A stretch of DNA of 64,000 bases from Pseudonocardia alni (GTDB taxonomy: Bacteria > Actinomycetota > Actinomycetes > Mycobacteriales > Pseudonocardiaceae): NCBI RefSeq assembly GCF_002813375.1, contig NZ_PHUJ01000003.1, positions 1,922,001-1,986,000 on the forward strand. The letters run 5' to 3'. Shown piece by piece: positions 16,336-24,264 of this stretch (its first letter is position 1; each line of letters begins with the position of its first letter). A program made the translations under genes and the position numbers. Below the pieces are notes generated by a model. The model was not told the origin of the DNA. It saw only the letters and a program-made list of their open reading frames with translations, and made no database searches.

Positions 16336-16914
16336 ATGGGTCGCACGTCCGGACGGTCCCCCGAGGACACCCGCAGGCTGGTGCTCGACGCCGCGGGCTC
16401 CGCCATCCGCCGCGGCGGCGTCGGTGCGACCCTCGACCTCGTCGCGCGCGAGGCGGGGGTCTCCAAGGGCGGGCTCGTCTACCACTTCCCCAGCAAGACC
16501 GCGCTGCTCGTCGCACTGGCACAGGTGGAGCTCGACACGTTCCGCGACGCCGTCCACGCCCACCTCGACCGCCCCGAGGGGACACCGGGCCGGCTCGTGC
16601 GCGCCTACGTGCGGGCGAGCCTGGCCCCGGTCGACGAGGGCGAGGCGCTGGAGCGATTCACGCTGATCGCGCAGCTGCTGGCGGTGCCGGAGGTCCTCGA
16701 CCTGGCCCGGGCCGACGACGAGCACTGGCAGGCCGCGCTGGCCGCGGACGGGGTGCCGGAGGCGACGCGCACGCTGGTCCTCGCCGCCGCCGACGGGATC
16801 GGCGGCCGTCCGCTGTGGGCGGCGGACCTGGAACCGGCGGTCCGGGAGCGACTGACGACCGACCTGCTGGACATGGTGGACGCGGCGCTGCGTACGCGGC
16901 CCGCCGACGACTGA
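16336..16914 (+). CDS. TetR-family transcriptional regulator
   Basis: A 192-aa TetR-type repressor. The N-terminal helix-turn-helix spans about residues 10-55, with AREAGVSKGGLVYHFPSKTALLVAL, the recognition helix and following helix typical of the family. The C-terminal half is the all-helical ligand-binding and dimer domain. The start ATG 16336 follows GGGAGG by about nine bases. It is divergent from the DHA2 exporter and probably represses it from the palindrome at 16270-16283, releasing it when a drug-like ligand binds. Confidence 0.9.
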   Translation: MGRTSGRSPEDTRRLVLDAAGSAIRRGGVGATLDLVAREAGVSKGGLVYHFPSKTALLVALAQVELDTFRDAVHAHLDRPEGTPGRLVRAYVRASLAPVDEGEALERFTLIAQLLAVPEVLDLARADDEHWQAALAADGVPEATRTLVLAAADGIGGRPLWAADLEPAVRERLTTDLLDMVDAALRTRPADD

Positions 16915-17058
16915 CCTCCCCGGCACGTTCGGCGGCCCGCGAGCCCCGTTCGCCGAGACGGCGGGTGTCGTCCGTTCGACAGCGCAACGATCACTGCCAG
17001 GGTGGACCCCGCACATCCGTCGGACGCGGCCGACCGGCCGCAGCGGGAAGGAGCAGTC

Positions 17059-17265
17059 GTGGGCGACATCGCCGGCAAGGTCGACAAGGCGTACGAGGAC
17101 AAGGGCGTCGCGGAGCTGGCCGACGCCCCCGTCGACGCACTGAAGGGGGTCTCCGAGGGCGACGCGAAGCTGCTCAAGGAGGCGTTCAACATCACCACCG
17201 TGCGCGACCTGGGCACCAACAAGTTCTTCCTCTGGGCCCAGGCGATCGCGAAGCTCGCGGACTGA
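17059..17265 (+). CDS. Small helical protein with helix-hairpin-helix-like segment
   Basis: A 68-aa acidic/basic-balanced protein without membrane segment. The C-terminal part (SEGDAKLLKEAFNITTVRDL, then KFFLWAQAIAKL) resembles helix-hairpin-helix or DUF4332-like units in which a GxxxxxxLxxAGIxTVxDL pattern is common. The start GTG 17059 has GGGAAGGAG seven to eight bases upstream. A near-perfect terminator follows at once, so it is a single-gene unit. The role is unknown; nucleic-acid or protein binding is the usual guess for such segments. Coding is supported by RBS, codon use and the terminator. Confidence 0.72.
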   Translation: MGDIAGKVDKAYEDKGVAELADAPVDALKGVSEGDAKLLKEAFNITTVRDLGTNKFFLWAQAIAKLAD

Positions 17266-17268
17266 GCG

Positions 17269-17313
17269 ACGGGAGCTGCGGGGCGGCGACCGGCCGCCCC
17301 GCAGCCGTCCCGT
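17269..17313 (+). terminator. Strong hairpin terminator after the 68-aa gene
   Basis: A 13-bp perfect GC-rich stem (17275-17287 with 17293-17305, loop GACCG) is flanked by ACGGGA at 17269-17274 and TCCCGT at 17308-17313, which extend the stem past a two-base bulge. It lies immediately after the TGA at 17265. There is no U tract, as usual for actinobacteria. Confidence 0.75.
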
Positions 17314-17461
17314 GTGACAGCTGTGTGTCCCCCGGACCGGCCGGCGTCACACACTCCTCACACCGGTTACCCCGCGCGGCCCTGTCCGGACCGGCCCGCA
17401 CTCCCTAGCTTGTCCCCACACCGACGGTTCCGTCGGCGAGGACGTGCCCCGGGAGGACGCC

Positions 17462-18856
17462 ATGGCCCACGATCCGTCGGAGTACCTGGAACGACGACAG
17501 CTGCGGACCGGGGCGGCGGGCTGGGTCCTGCTCGCCGGGCTCGGCGTCAGCTACGTCATCTCCGGCGACTACTCCGGCTGGAACTTCGGCCTCGCCCAGG
17601 GCGGGTTCGGCGGGCTGCTGATCGCCGGTGTCGTCATCGCGGGCATGTACTTCGCGATGGTGCTGGGCATGGCCGAGCTGTCCTCGGCGCTGCCCGCCGC
17701 GGGCGGCGGCTACACCTTCGCCCGCCGCGCACTGGGCCCGTGGGGCGGGTTCGCGACCGGCACCGCGATCCTCATCGAGTACGCCATCGCCCCCGCGGCG
17801 ATCGCCACCTTCATCGGCGCCTACGTCGAGTCACTCGGCCTGTTCGGGATCACCGACGGCTGGTGGGTCTACCTCGCCGCCTACCTGGTGTTCATCGGTA
17901 TCCACATCGCCGGGGTCGGCGAGGCCCTCAAGGTCATGTTCGTGATCACCGCGATCGCCGTGCTCGGGCTGCTGATCTTCGCCGTCGCCGCCGTGCCGTT
18001 GTTCGACGCCGCGAACCTCGTCGACATCGCGCCGACCGCGGCCGCCGGGGCGTCACCGTTCCTGCCGTTCGGCTACCTGGGGATCTGGTCGGCGGTGCCG
18101 TTCGCAATCTGGTTCTTCCTCGCGCTGGAGGGCGTCCCGCTGGCCGCGGAGGAGGCACGCGACCCCGAGCGCAACGTGCCCCGTGGGATCGTCGCCGCGA
18201 TGCTGATCCTGCTCGTCACCGGGGCGCTGGTGCTGGTCCTCGCGACCGGCGCGCTCGGCGCGCAGGCGCTGTCGGAGTCGGGCAACCCGCTCGTCGAGGC
18301 GCTCGGCGGGTCGACCGCCGGGGTCGTCGTCAACTACGTCGGTCTGGCCGGGCTCGTCGCGAGCTTCTTCTCCATCATCTACGCCTACTCCCGCCAGACC
18401 TTCGCGCTGTCGCGTGCCGGGTACCTGCCGCGGGTGCTGTCGGTGACCAACAGCCGCAAGGCGCCCACCCTCGCCCTGATCGTCCCCGGCGCGATCGGGT
18501 TCCTGCTCTCGCTGACCGGGCAGGGGGACGTGCTGCTGAACATGGCGGTGTTCGGGGCCGCGCTGTCGTACGTGCTGATGATGGTCAGCCACATCGTGCT
18601 GCGCCGGACCGCGCCGGAGATGCCGCGGCCCTACCGGACCCCCGGCGGCGTCGTCACGACCGGGTTCGCGCTGGTCGTCGCCGTGCTCGCCGTCATCGCG
18701 ACGTTCCTCGTCGACCCGGTCGCGGCGGGCGCGACCCTCGGCGCCTTCGCCCTGTTCATGCTGTACTTCGCGCTCTACTCCCGACACCACCTGGTCGCCG
18801 CGGCCCCCGACGAGGAGTTCGCGGCGCTGGCACAGGCGGAGGCCGAGCTCACGTGA
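17462..18856 (+). CDS. eat: Ethanolamine/amino-acid permease (APC superfamily)
   Basis: A 464-aa, 12-helix APC-superfamily permease. The N-terminal GVSYVISGDYSGWNFGL segment and the ELSSALPAAGGGYTFARRALGPWGGFATG loop are typical of ethanolamine permeases of the Eat type. Helix 6 has FFLALEGVPLAAEEARDPERNVPRG. It brings ethanolamine into the cytosol. GGGAGG stands before ATG 17462. The TGA overlaps the expected GTG start of eutB, so permease and lyase are in one operon. No bacterial-microcompartment genes accompany it, so this is the simple cytosolic pathway. Confidence 0.85.
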   Translation: MAHDPSEYLERRQLRTGAAGWVLLAGLGVSYVISGDYSGWNFGLAQGGFGGLLIAGVVIAGMYFAMVLGMAELSSALPAAGGGYTFARRALGPWGGFATGTAILIEYAIAPAAIATFIGAYVESLGLFGITDGWWVYLAAYLVFIGIHIAGVGEALKVMFVITAIAVLGLLIFAVAAVPLFDAANLVDIAPTAAAGASPFLPFGYLGIWSAVPFAIWFFLALEGVPLAAEEARDPERNVPRGIVAAMLILLVTGALVLVLATGALGAQALSESGNPLVEALGGSTAGVVVNYVGLAGLVASFFSIIYAYSRQTFALSRAGYLPRVLSVTNSRKAPTLALIVPGAIGFLLSLTGQGDVLLNMAVFGAALSYVLMMVSHIVLRRTAPEMPRPYRTPGGVVTTGFALVVAVLAVIATFLVDPVAAGATLGAFALFMLYFALYSRHHLVAAAPDEEFAALAQAEAELT

Positions 18857-20228
18857 CGACCCGCAGGGCCTCCGTCGGGGGCACACCCACGAGTTCGCGG
18901 ACCTGCGGGCGCTGCTGGCCGCCGCCACCCCGGAACGCTCCGGGGACGTGCTGGCCGGTGTCGCCGCCCGCTCGGAGTCCGAGCGCGTGGCCGCCCAGAC
19001 GGTGCTCGCCGACCTGCCGCTCGCGACGTTCCTGACCGAGCAGGTCGTCCCCTACGAGGACGACGAGGTGACCCGGTTGATCGTGGACTCGCACGACCGC
19101 GCGGCGTTCGCCCCGGTCGCGTCGATGACCGTCGGCGGGTTCCGTGAGCATCTGCTCGACCCGTCCACCGACACCACCGCGCTCGCGCCCGGCCTGACCC
19201 CGGAGATGGTCGCGGCGACGGCCAAGCTGATGCGGCTGCAGGACCTGATCGCCGTCGCGCGGCGCACCCCGGTCGTCACCGCGTTCCGCTCGACGGTCGG
19301 GCTGCCCGGCACGATGGCGACCCGGCTGCAGCCCAACCACCCCACCGACGACCCGGCCGGGGTGACCGCGTCCATCGTCGACGGGCTGCTGCTCGGCTGC
19401 GGCGACGCCGTCATCGGCATCAACCCGGCGACCGACTCGCCGCAGCGCACCACCGACCTGCTGCACCTGATCGACGAGGTGCGCACCCGCTACGACATCC
19501 CCACCCAGTCCTGCGTGCTCGCCCACGTCACGACCTCCATCGAGATCATGGAGCGCGGCGCCCCGGTGGACCTGGTGTTCCAGTCCGTCGCCGGCACGGA
19601 GGCGGCGAACACCGGGTTCGGGGTGACCCTGGCGATGCTGCGCGAGGCGCACGACGCGGCGCTGTCGCTGGGCCGGGGCACCGTCGGCACGAACTGCATG
19701 TACTTCGAGACCGGGCAGGGCTCCGCGCTGTCCGCCGACGCCCATCACGGCGTCGACCAGCAGACGCTGGAGGCGCGGGCCTACGCCGTCGCCCGCGCGT
19801 TCGACCCGTTGCTGGTCAACACCGTCGTCGGGTTCATCGGGCCGGAGTACCTCCACGACGGCAAGCAGATCACCCGCGCCGGTCTGGAGGACCACCTGTG
19901 CGGGAAGCTGCTGGGTGTCCCGATGGGCGTCGACGTCTGCTACACCAACCACGCCGAGGCCGACGCCGACGACACCGACGCCCTGCTCACCCTGCTCGGC
20001 GCGGCGGGCTGCTCGTTCGTGATCTGCGTGCCCGGCGGCGACGACGTGATGCTCCACTACCAGTCGCTGTCCTTCCACGACGCGCTCTACGCCCGTCAGG
20101 TGCTGGGCCTGCGTCCCGCCCCCGAGTTCGAGGGGTGGCTGTCCACCATGGACATGCTGGCACCGGACGGACGGCTCAAGGAGCTGGCCCCCGCGGCGGT
20201 CCGTGCGCTGACGGCAGGTGTGGGGTGA
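18853..20228 (+). CDS. eutB: Ethanolamine ammonia-lyase large subunit, apparent 5' frameshift
   Basis: EutB is the adenosylcobalamin-dependent barrel subunit of ethanolamine ammonia-lyase, yielding acetaldehyde and ammonia. Strong family blocks are present: TVGLPGTMATRLQPNHPTDD, GCGDAVIGINPATDS, GTNCMYFETGQGSALSADAH and LLGVPMGVDVCYTNH. The expected start GTG 18853 overlaps the permease stop (GTGA) and gives VTTRRASVGGT in frame 1, but the rest of the protein (HEFADLRALLAAATPERSGD onward) is in the next frame. One missing base near 18884-18885 explains both. The longest uninterrupted frame begins only at about 18948 and would lack some 31 residues. This may be a real mutation or a sequencing error. 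The eutC gene is intact and overlaps the eutB stop. Confidence 0.85.
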
Positions 20229-20962
20229 GCGCGGCGGACCCGCTGGAGCTGCTGCGGGCCTCCACCCGGGCGCGGGTGGCGCTCGGGCGGGCCGGGGACG
20301 CGCTGCCGACCGCGCGGCTGCTGGAGCTGCGCGCCGCGCACGCCGCGGCGCGCGACGCCGTGCACACCCCGCTCGACGTCGACGCGCTCACCAACCGGAT
20401 CGCCGCGCTCGGGGTGGACACGCTGCGCGCCGCCGGGGCCCCGGCCGACCGCACCGAGTACCTGACCCGGCCCGACCTGGGCCGTCGTCTCGCCGACGGC
20501 GCCGACCTGCCGCGCGGGGAGCACGACGTGGTGCTCGTCGTCGCCGACGGGCTCTCGCCCCGCGCGGTCGCCGAGCACGCCCCGGGGATGCTCGCCGAGA
20601 TCCTCGACCGGCTCGACGGGTGGCGGGTGGCGCCGGTCGTCGTCGCCACCCAGGCCCGGGTCGCGCTCGGCGACGAGATCGCGACCGCGGTGGGGGCGCG
20701 GCACGTCGTCGTGCTCGTCGGGGAGCGGCCGGGAATGAGCTCGGTGGACTCGCTCGGGCTGTACTTCACCTACGACGCCCACCGGGGCCGCCGCGACTCC
20801 GAGCGCAACTGCATCTCCAACGTCCGCCCGCCGCACGGCACCGGCTACGCCGCCGCCGCGACCACGCTCGCCCTGCTGATGAGCGAGGCGCGGCGGCTGA
20901 AGCTGTCCGGGGTCGCCCTCAAAGCGGACCCGGCGCTGCCCTCGGGAGACGCCGGGAGCTGA
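20225..20962 (+). CDS. eutC: Ethanolamine ammonia-lyase small subunit
   Basis: A 245-aa EutC. Typical blocks are TRARVALGRAGDALPT near the N-terminus, LTNRIAALGVDTLRAAG, YLTRPDLGRRL, VVVADGLSPRAVAEHA, VGERPGMSSVDSLGLYFTY and DSERNCISNVRPPHGTGY, the cobalamin-contacting surface. It pairs with EutB to form the active lyase. GTG 20225 overlaps the eutB TGA (GTGA). Length is slightly under the enterobacterial EutC, as is common in actinobacteria. No eutA reactivase or acetaldehyde dehydrogenase gene is adjacent. Confidence 0.93.
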   Translation: MSAADPLELLRASTRARVALGRAGDALPTARLLELRAAHAAARDAVHTPLDVDALTNRIAALGVDTLRAAGAPADRTEYLTRPDLGRRLADGADLPRGEHDVVLVVADGLSPRAVAEHAPGMLAEILDRLDGWRVAPVVVATQARVALGDEIATAVGARHVVVLVGERPGMSSVDSLGLYFTYDAHRGRRDSERNCISNVRPPHGTGYAAAATTLALLMSEARRLKLSGVALKADPALPSGDAGS

Positions 20963-21034
20963 GCCTGCACCGGCAGGTCTCCCTGCGCGTCGTCCCGTCG
21001 AAGCGCGCGGCGGGATGGACCAGGACCCCCTCCG

Positions 21035-22102
21035 TCAGCCGCTGACCCGCGGGTGGACGTCGGTGGGCCAGTCGTCGCCCGCTCGCGCCTCCTGCCGGGT
21101 CGTCCCGTCCCGCGACGGGCCGGTGGACGCCGTGTCGGCATCGGCGTACTGCTCCCGGATCGCCTCCTGCGCCGACTCCGGCAACTCGTGCAGCATCGCC
21201 TGCACCCGCTCACGGCGGCGATGCACCGCCTGCCGGTCCGGCATCCCGGTCGACGCCACGAGCTGCGGCTTCATCTCCGGACGCCCCTCCAGCTCACCAC
21301 CCGCCTCCTCCATCTCCCGGGCGGCCTGCGCGGCGTCCTTCTCCTCCGACATCCCGATCGGCCCCTCACGACGCCCGTTCAGGAACTGCGCCACCACCGG
21401 CTCGTCGGAGGTCAGCAACACCTCCCGCGGACCGAACATCGACAGATGCTTGCGATAGAGCAGCCCGATGTTGTCCGGCACCGTCTGCGCCGAGTTGATG
21501 TCGTGGGTGACGATCAGGAACGTCGAGTCCGTCATCGCGTTCAGATCGATGATCAGCTGGTTCAGATACGCCGTGCGCACCGGGTCCAGACCCGAGTCCG
21601 GCTCGTCGAACAGAATGATCTTCGGATCCAGCACCAACGCCCGCGCCAGCCCCGCCCGCTTACGCATACCGCCCGAGATCTCACCCGGCAGCTTGCCCTC
21701 GGCACCGACCAGACCGACCATGTCGATCTTCTCCATGACGATGTCGCGGATCGCCGACTCCGACTTGCGCGTGTGCTCCCGCAACGGGAACGCGATGTTG
21801 TCGAACAGGTTCATCGACCCGAACAACGCACCGTCCTGGAACAACACCCCGAACAGCTTCCGGATCTCGTACAGCTCCGACTCCGAGCACTTGCACAGGT
21901 CGACGCCCTCGATGACGATCGACCCCCGCTCCGGCTTGAGCAGCCCGATCAGGGACTTCAGGAACACCGACTTACCGGTACCCGACGGCCCGAGCAGCAC
22001 CGACACCTCGCCCGCGGGCAGCGTCAGGCTCACGTCCGACCAGATGTTGGCCCGACCGAAGGACTTCGTCAGCCCCTCGACCTTCACCTCGACACCCGTC
22101 AT
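21035..22102 (-). CDS. mceG: MCE-type ABC transporter ATP-binding protein (MceG/Mkl-like), orphan
   Basis: A 355-aa ABC ATPase of the MceG/MlaF class. Walker A is GPSGTGKS at residues 38-45, the signature is ISGGMRKR, Walker B is IILFDEPDSGLDP, and the H-loop is LIVTHD. The C-terminal 100 residues form the acidic, helical tail (PIGMSEEKDAAQAAREMEE) typical of actinobacterial MceG, which powers Mce lipid/steroid importers encoded elsewhere. The start ATG 22102 follows GGAGACGTGACCCC. No yrbE or mce genes adjoin it. Upstream, in the same open frame, lies a relic of an Mce-associated protein, so this copy was once part of, or beside, an mce locus. Confidence 0.92.
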   Translation of the reverse strand: MTGVEVKVEGLTKSFGRANIWSDVSLTLPAGEVSVLLGPSGTGKSVFLKSLIGLLKPERGSIVIEGVDLCKCSESELYEIRKLFGVLFQDGALFGSMNLFDNIAFPLREHTRKSESAIRDIVMEKIDMVGLVGAEGKLPGEISGGMRKRAGLARALVLDPKIILFDEPDSGLDPVRTAYLNQLIIDLNAMTDSTFLIVTHDINSAQTVPDNIGLLYRKHLSMFGPREVLLTSDEPVVAQFLNGRREGPIGMSEEKDAAQAAREMEEAGGELEGRPEMKPQLVASTGMPDRQAVHRRRERVQAMLHELPESAQEAIREQYADADTASTGPSRDGTTRQEARAGDDWPTDVHPRVSG

Positions 22103-22300
22103 GGGGTCACGTCTCCTTCTCGCCTGGAAGTTGCGCAGGTCCGACACGAGCCACCGGCCGTCGACCCGCTCGACCGTGACCTCGGCGCGGCCCGCGGTGG
22201 TGCGCGGCGGCTCGCCGGTGCGGGCGGCCTCCTGCGTGAAGTAGAGCAGGGCAGTGACCCGGTCGTCGTCGGCGGACACCACGCCGGCCCGGGTGACGAC
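22103..22300 (-). pseudogene. C-terminal relic of an Mce-associated membrane protein
   Basis: Sixty-six codons directly upstream of, and in frame with, the MceG start read VVTRAGVVSADDDRVTALLY, then RAEVTVERVDGRWLVSDLRNF. This is the C-terminal domain pattern of mycobacterial and related Mce-associated proteins, which normally carry an N-terminal membrane helix. No N-terminal part, start codon context or membrane helix is found; beyond 22300 the frame runs into sequence belonging to the TetR gene. No stop codon separates the relic from MceG. Confidence 0.6.
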
Positions 22301-22391
22301 GGTCCGTGTCCCCACCCCGCGGTTCAGGGCCGGGCGCCCGGATGCCGATCCTGGAGCGCGCGGGCGCCGGCCGAGCGCCGGCGGCCGCGGT

Positions 22392-22976
22392 TCACCGGGG
22401 CCTGAGCGCGGCGGGCCCGGCCCCGACGAGGCGCAGCGCGAACTCCGCGAGCTGCCAGGCGACCTCGTTCTCCCCCGGGCCCGCATCGTCGCGGAACCAC
22501 ACCGCGACGCCCATCCCCTGGTCGAGGATCGCGTACGACGCGAGCTGCGGCGACGCGACCGAGAACACCCCGGCGTCGGCACCGTCGGCGATCAGCCGCC
22601 GGAAGCGCTGCTCGTAGTCGGCGCGCCTGGCGAGGATCTCCGACCGGTGCGGTTCGGTCAGGCTGCGCAGCTCCCGGTTACCGACGAAGGCCTCCACCCG
22701 GTTCCGGGCGTGGAAGCGCACGTGCGCCTCGACGGCGCGGCGCAGCCGTTCGACCGGGTCGTCGATCCCGGCCACCGCGGCGTCGTGCTCGCGGATCAGC
22801 GCGTCCATGGTGGCGTCGATGACCGAGGCGAGCAGCTCCTGCTTGGAGCGGACGTGCTTGTAGAGGCTCGGCCCGCGGATCCCGACGGCGGCTCCGATGT
22901 CGGCCATCGTCGTCGCCTCGTAGCCGCGGCGGGCGAACTCCGCCAGCGCCGCCGACCGGATCTGATCACTCCGCAC
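22392..22976 (-). CDS. TetR-family transcriptional regulator
   Basis: A 194-aa TetR regulator with the helix-turn-helix at about residues 4-50 (FARRGYEATTMADIGAAVGI, then GPSLYKHVRSKQELL). The helical C-terminal domain has RNRVEAFVGNRELRSL, as in regulators of fatty-acid or acyl-CoA genes. The start is GTG 22976. It is divergent from the acyl-CoA dehydrogenase operon. Two inverted repeats lie between them, one at 22976-22995 touching its own start and one at 23053-23070 before the dehydrogenase, suggesting autoregulation and repression of the operon. Confidence 0.88.
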   Translation of the reverse strand: MRSDQIRSAALAEFARRGYEATTMADIGAAVGIRGPSLYKHVRSKQELLASVIDATMDALIREHDAAVAGIDDPVERLRRAVEAHVRFHARNRVEAFVGNRELRSLTEPHRSEILARRADYEQRFRRLIADGADAGVFSVASPQLASYAILDQGMGVAVWFRDDAGPGENEVAWQLAEFALRLVGAGPAALRPR

Positions 22977-23052
22977 GGCTAGCAGTCTATAGCCGCGATG
23001 TGAGATGTGGCTCCCGACGCTGTCCTCGGCTGCCGCGATGCTGCTACAAGAT

Positions 23053-23070
23053 GGCTAACAATCATTAGCC
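23053..23070. promoter_or_regulatory. TetR operator palindrome before the acyl-CoA dehydrogenase
   Basis: GGCTAACAATCATTAGCC has perfect 6-bp arms and a 6-bp spacer, 12 bp before the acyl-CoA dehydrogenase start and just ahead of its GGAGGAG ribosome site. A related repeat, CGGCTA...TAGCCG, is at 22976-22995 next to the TetR start. Both share the GGCTA/TAGCC arms, so one regulator probably binds both. Confidence 0.6.
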
Positions 23071-23082
23071 GATGGAGGAGAC

Positions 23083-24264
23083 ATGGCGGTCGACCTCGCC
23101 CAGGACGCGCACGTGCAGGACCTCGCGGAGCGGACGGCACGCTTCGTCCGGGAGGTGGTGGTCCCGGTCGAGGAGGCCCACGGCGGCGTCCTGCCGTCGG
23201 ACGGGGAGCGGGTCCGGCTGCAGGACGCCGCCCGCGCCGCGGGCGTGTTCGCCCCGCACGCCGCCCCCGAGTTCGGCGGGCACGGCCTGGACATGTGCGG
23301 CCGCGCCGCGGTGTTCACCGAGGCCGGCTACTCGCTGCTCGGCCCGATCGCGCTGAACATCGCCGCCCCCGACGAGGGCAACATCCACCTGCTCGAGCGG
23401 ATCGCCTCGGAGGACCAGAAGGTCCGCTACCTCGCCCCGCTCGCCGCCGGGGACGTGCGCTCGTGCTTCGCGATGACCGAGCCCTCCCCCGGCGCCGGGT
23501 CCGACCCCGACGCGCTGTCCACCACGGCCACCCGGGTCGACGGCGGCTGGCGGATCGACGGCCGGAAGTGGTTCATCACCGGCGCCGACGGCGCCGCGTT
23601 CGCCATCGTCATGGCCCGCACCAGCGGCGTGCCCGGCGACCGTGGTGGTGCGACGATGTTCCTCGTCGACGCCGACAACCCCGGGATGACGATCGGCCGC
23701 CACATCCCGACGCTGGACGAGTCGCTCTACGGCGGGCACCTGGAGGTCGAGTTCTCCGACTGCCGCGTCACCGACGACGCCGTGCTGGGTGAGGTCGACG
23801 AGGGCTACCGCTACGCCCAGGTCCGTCTCGGCCCGGCCCGGTTGACCCACTGCATGCGCTGGCTGGGCATCGCGCGCCGCGCCCAGGACATCGCCGTGGC
23901 CTGGGCGGCGGAGCGGCAGGTGTTCGGGTCGCGGCTGGCCGACCTCGGGATGGCGCAGGCGATGATCGCCGACAACGAGATCGACATCGCCGCCGCGCGC
24001 GGGCTGATCCTGCACGCCTGCTGGGAGCTCGACCAGGGCCGCCCCGCCGGGATGGAGGTCTCGATCGCCAAGACCTTCACCGCGGAGGCCGTGTGGCGGG
24101 TCGTCGACCGGGCCCTGCAGCTCAACGGCGGCCGCGGCGTCTCCGGGGACGTGCTGCTGGGCCGGTTCCTGCGCGAGGTGCGCCCGTTCCGCATCTACGA
24201 CGGCCCCTCGGAGACCCACCGCTGGTCGATCGCCCGCCGCGCCGTCGCGCGGGCCACCCGATGA
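23083..24264 (+). CDS. Acyl-CoA dehydrogenase
   Basis: A 393-aa acyl-CoA dehydrogenase. FAD and substrate landmarks are present: CFAMTEPSPGAGSDPDAL in the middle domain, WFITGADGAAFAIVMART, and the C-terminal LQLNGGRGVSGDVLLGRFLREVRPFRIYDGPSETHRWSI, including the region that normally holds the catalytic base. It introduces a 2,3-double bond in an acyl-CoA, passing electrons to ETF. GGAGGAG precedes ATG 23083. It overlaps the following APH-like kinase gene by ATGA, a pairing seen in FadE-type loci that handle hydroxylated or branched acyl chains. Confidence 0.92.
   Translation: MAVDLAQDAHVQDLAERTARFVREVVVPVEEAHGGVLPSDGERVRLQDAARAAGVFAPHAAPEFGGHGLDMCGRAAVFTEAGYSLLGPIALNIAAPDEGNIHLLERIASEDQKVRYLAPLAAGDVRSCFAMTEPSPGAGSDPDALSTTATRVDGGWRIDGRKWFITGADGAAFAIVMARTSGVPGDRGGATMFLVDADNPGMTIGRHIPTLDESLYGGHLEVEFSDCRVTDDAVLGEVDEGYRYAQVRLGPARLTHCMRWLGIARRAQDIAVAWAAERQVFGSRLADLGMAQAMIADNEIDIAAARGLILHACWELDQGRPAGMEVSIAKTFTAEAVWRVVDRALQLNGGRGVSGDVLLGRFLREVRPFRIYDGPSETHRWSIARRAVARATR

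Noticed and set aside
17314-17461. Cobalamin riboswitch in front of the B12-dependent ethanolamine genes
   Set aside because: I could not find the B12-box or a convincing fold in the 148 bp upstream of the permease.
17462-20962. Bacterial microcompartment type of ethanolamine locus
   Set aside because: No shell-protein, eutA, eutE or eutD-like genes flank the permease and lyase genes.
21035-22300. A resident mce lipid-import operon
   Set aside because: Only the ATPase and a relic remain; no YrbE permease or Mce substrate-binding genes are present.
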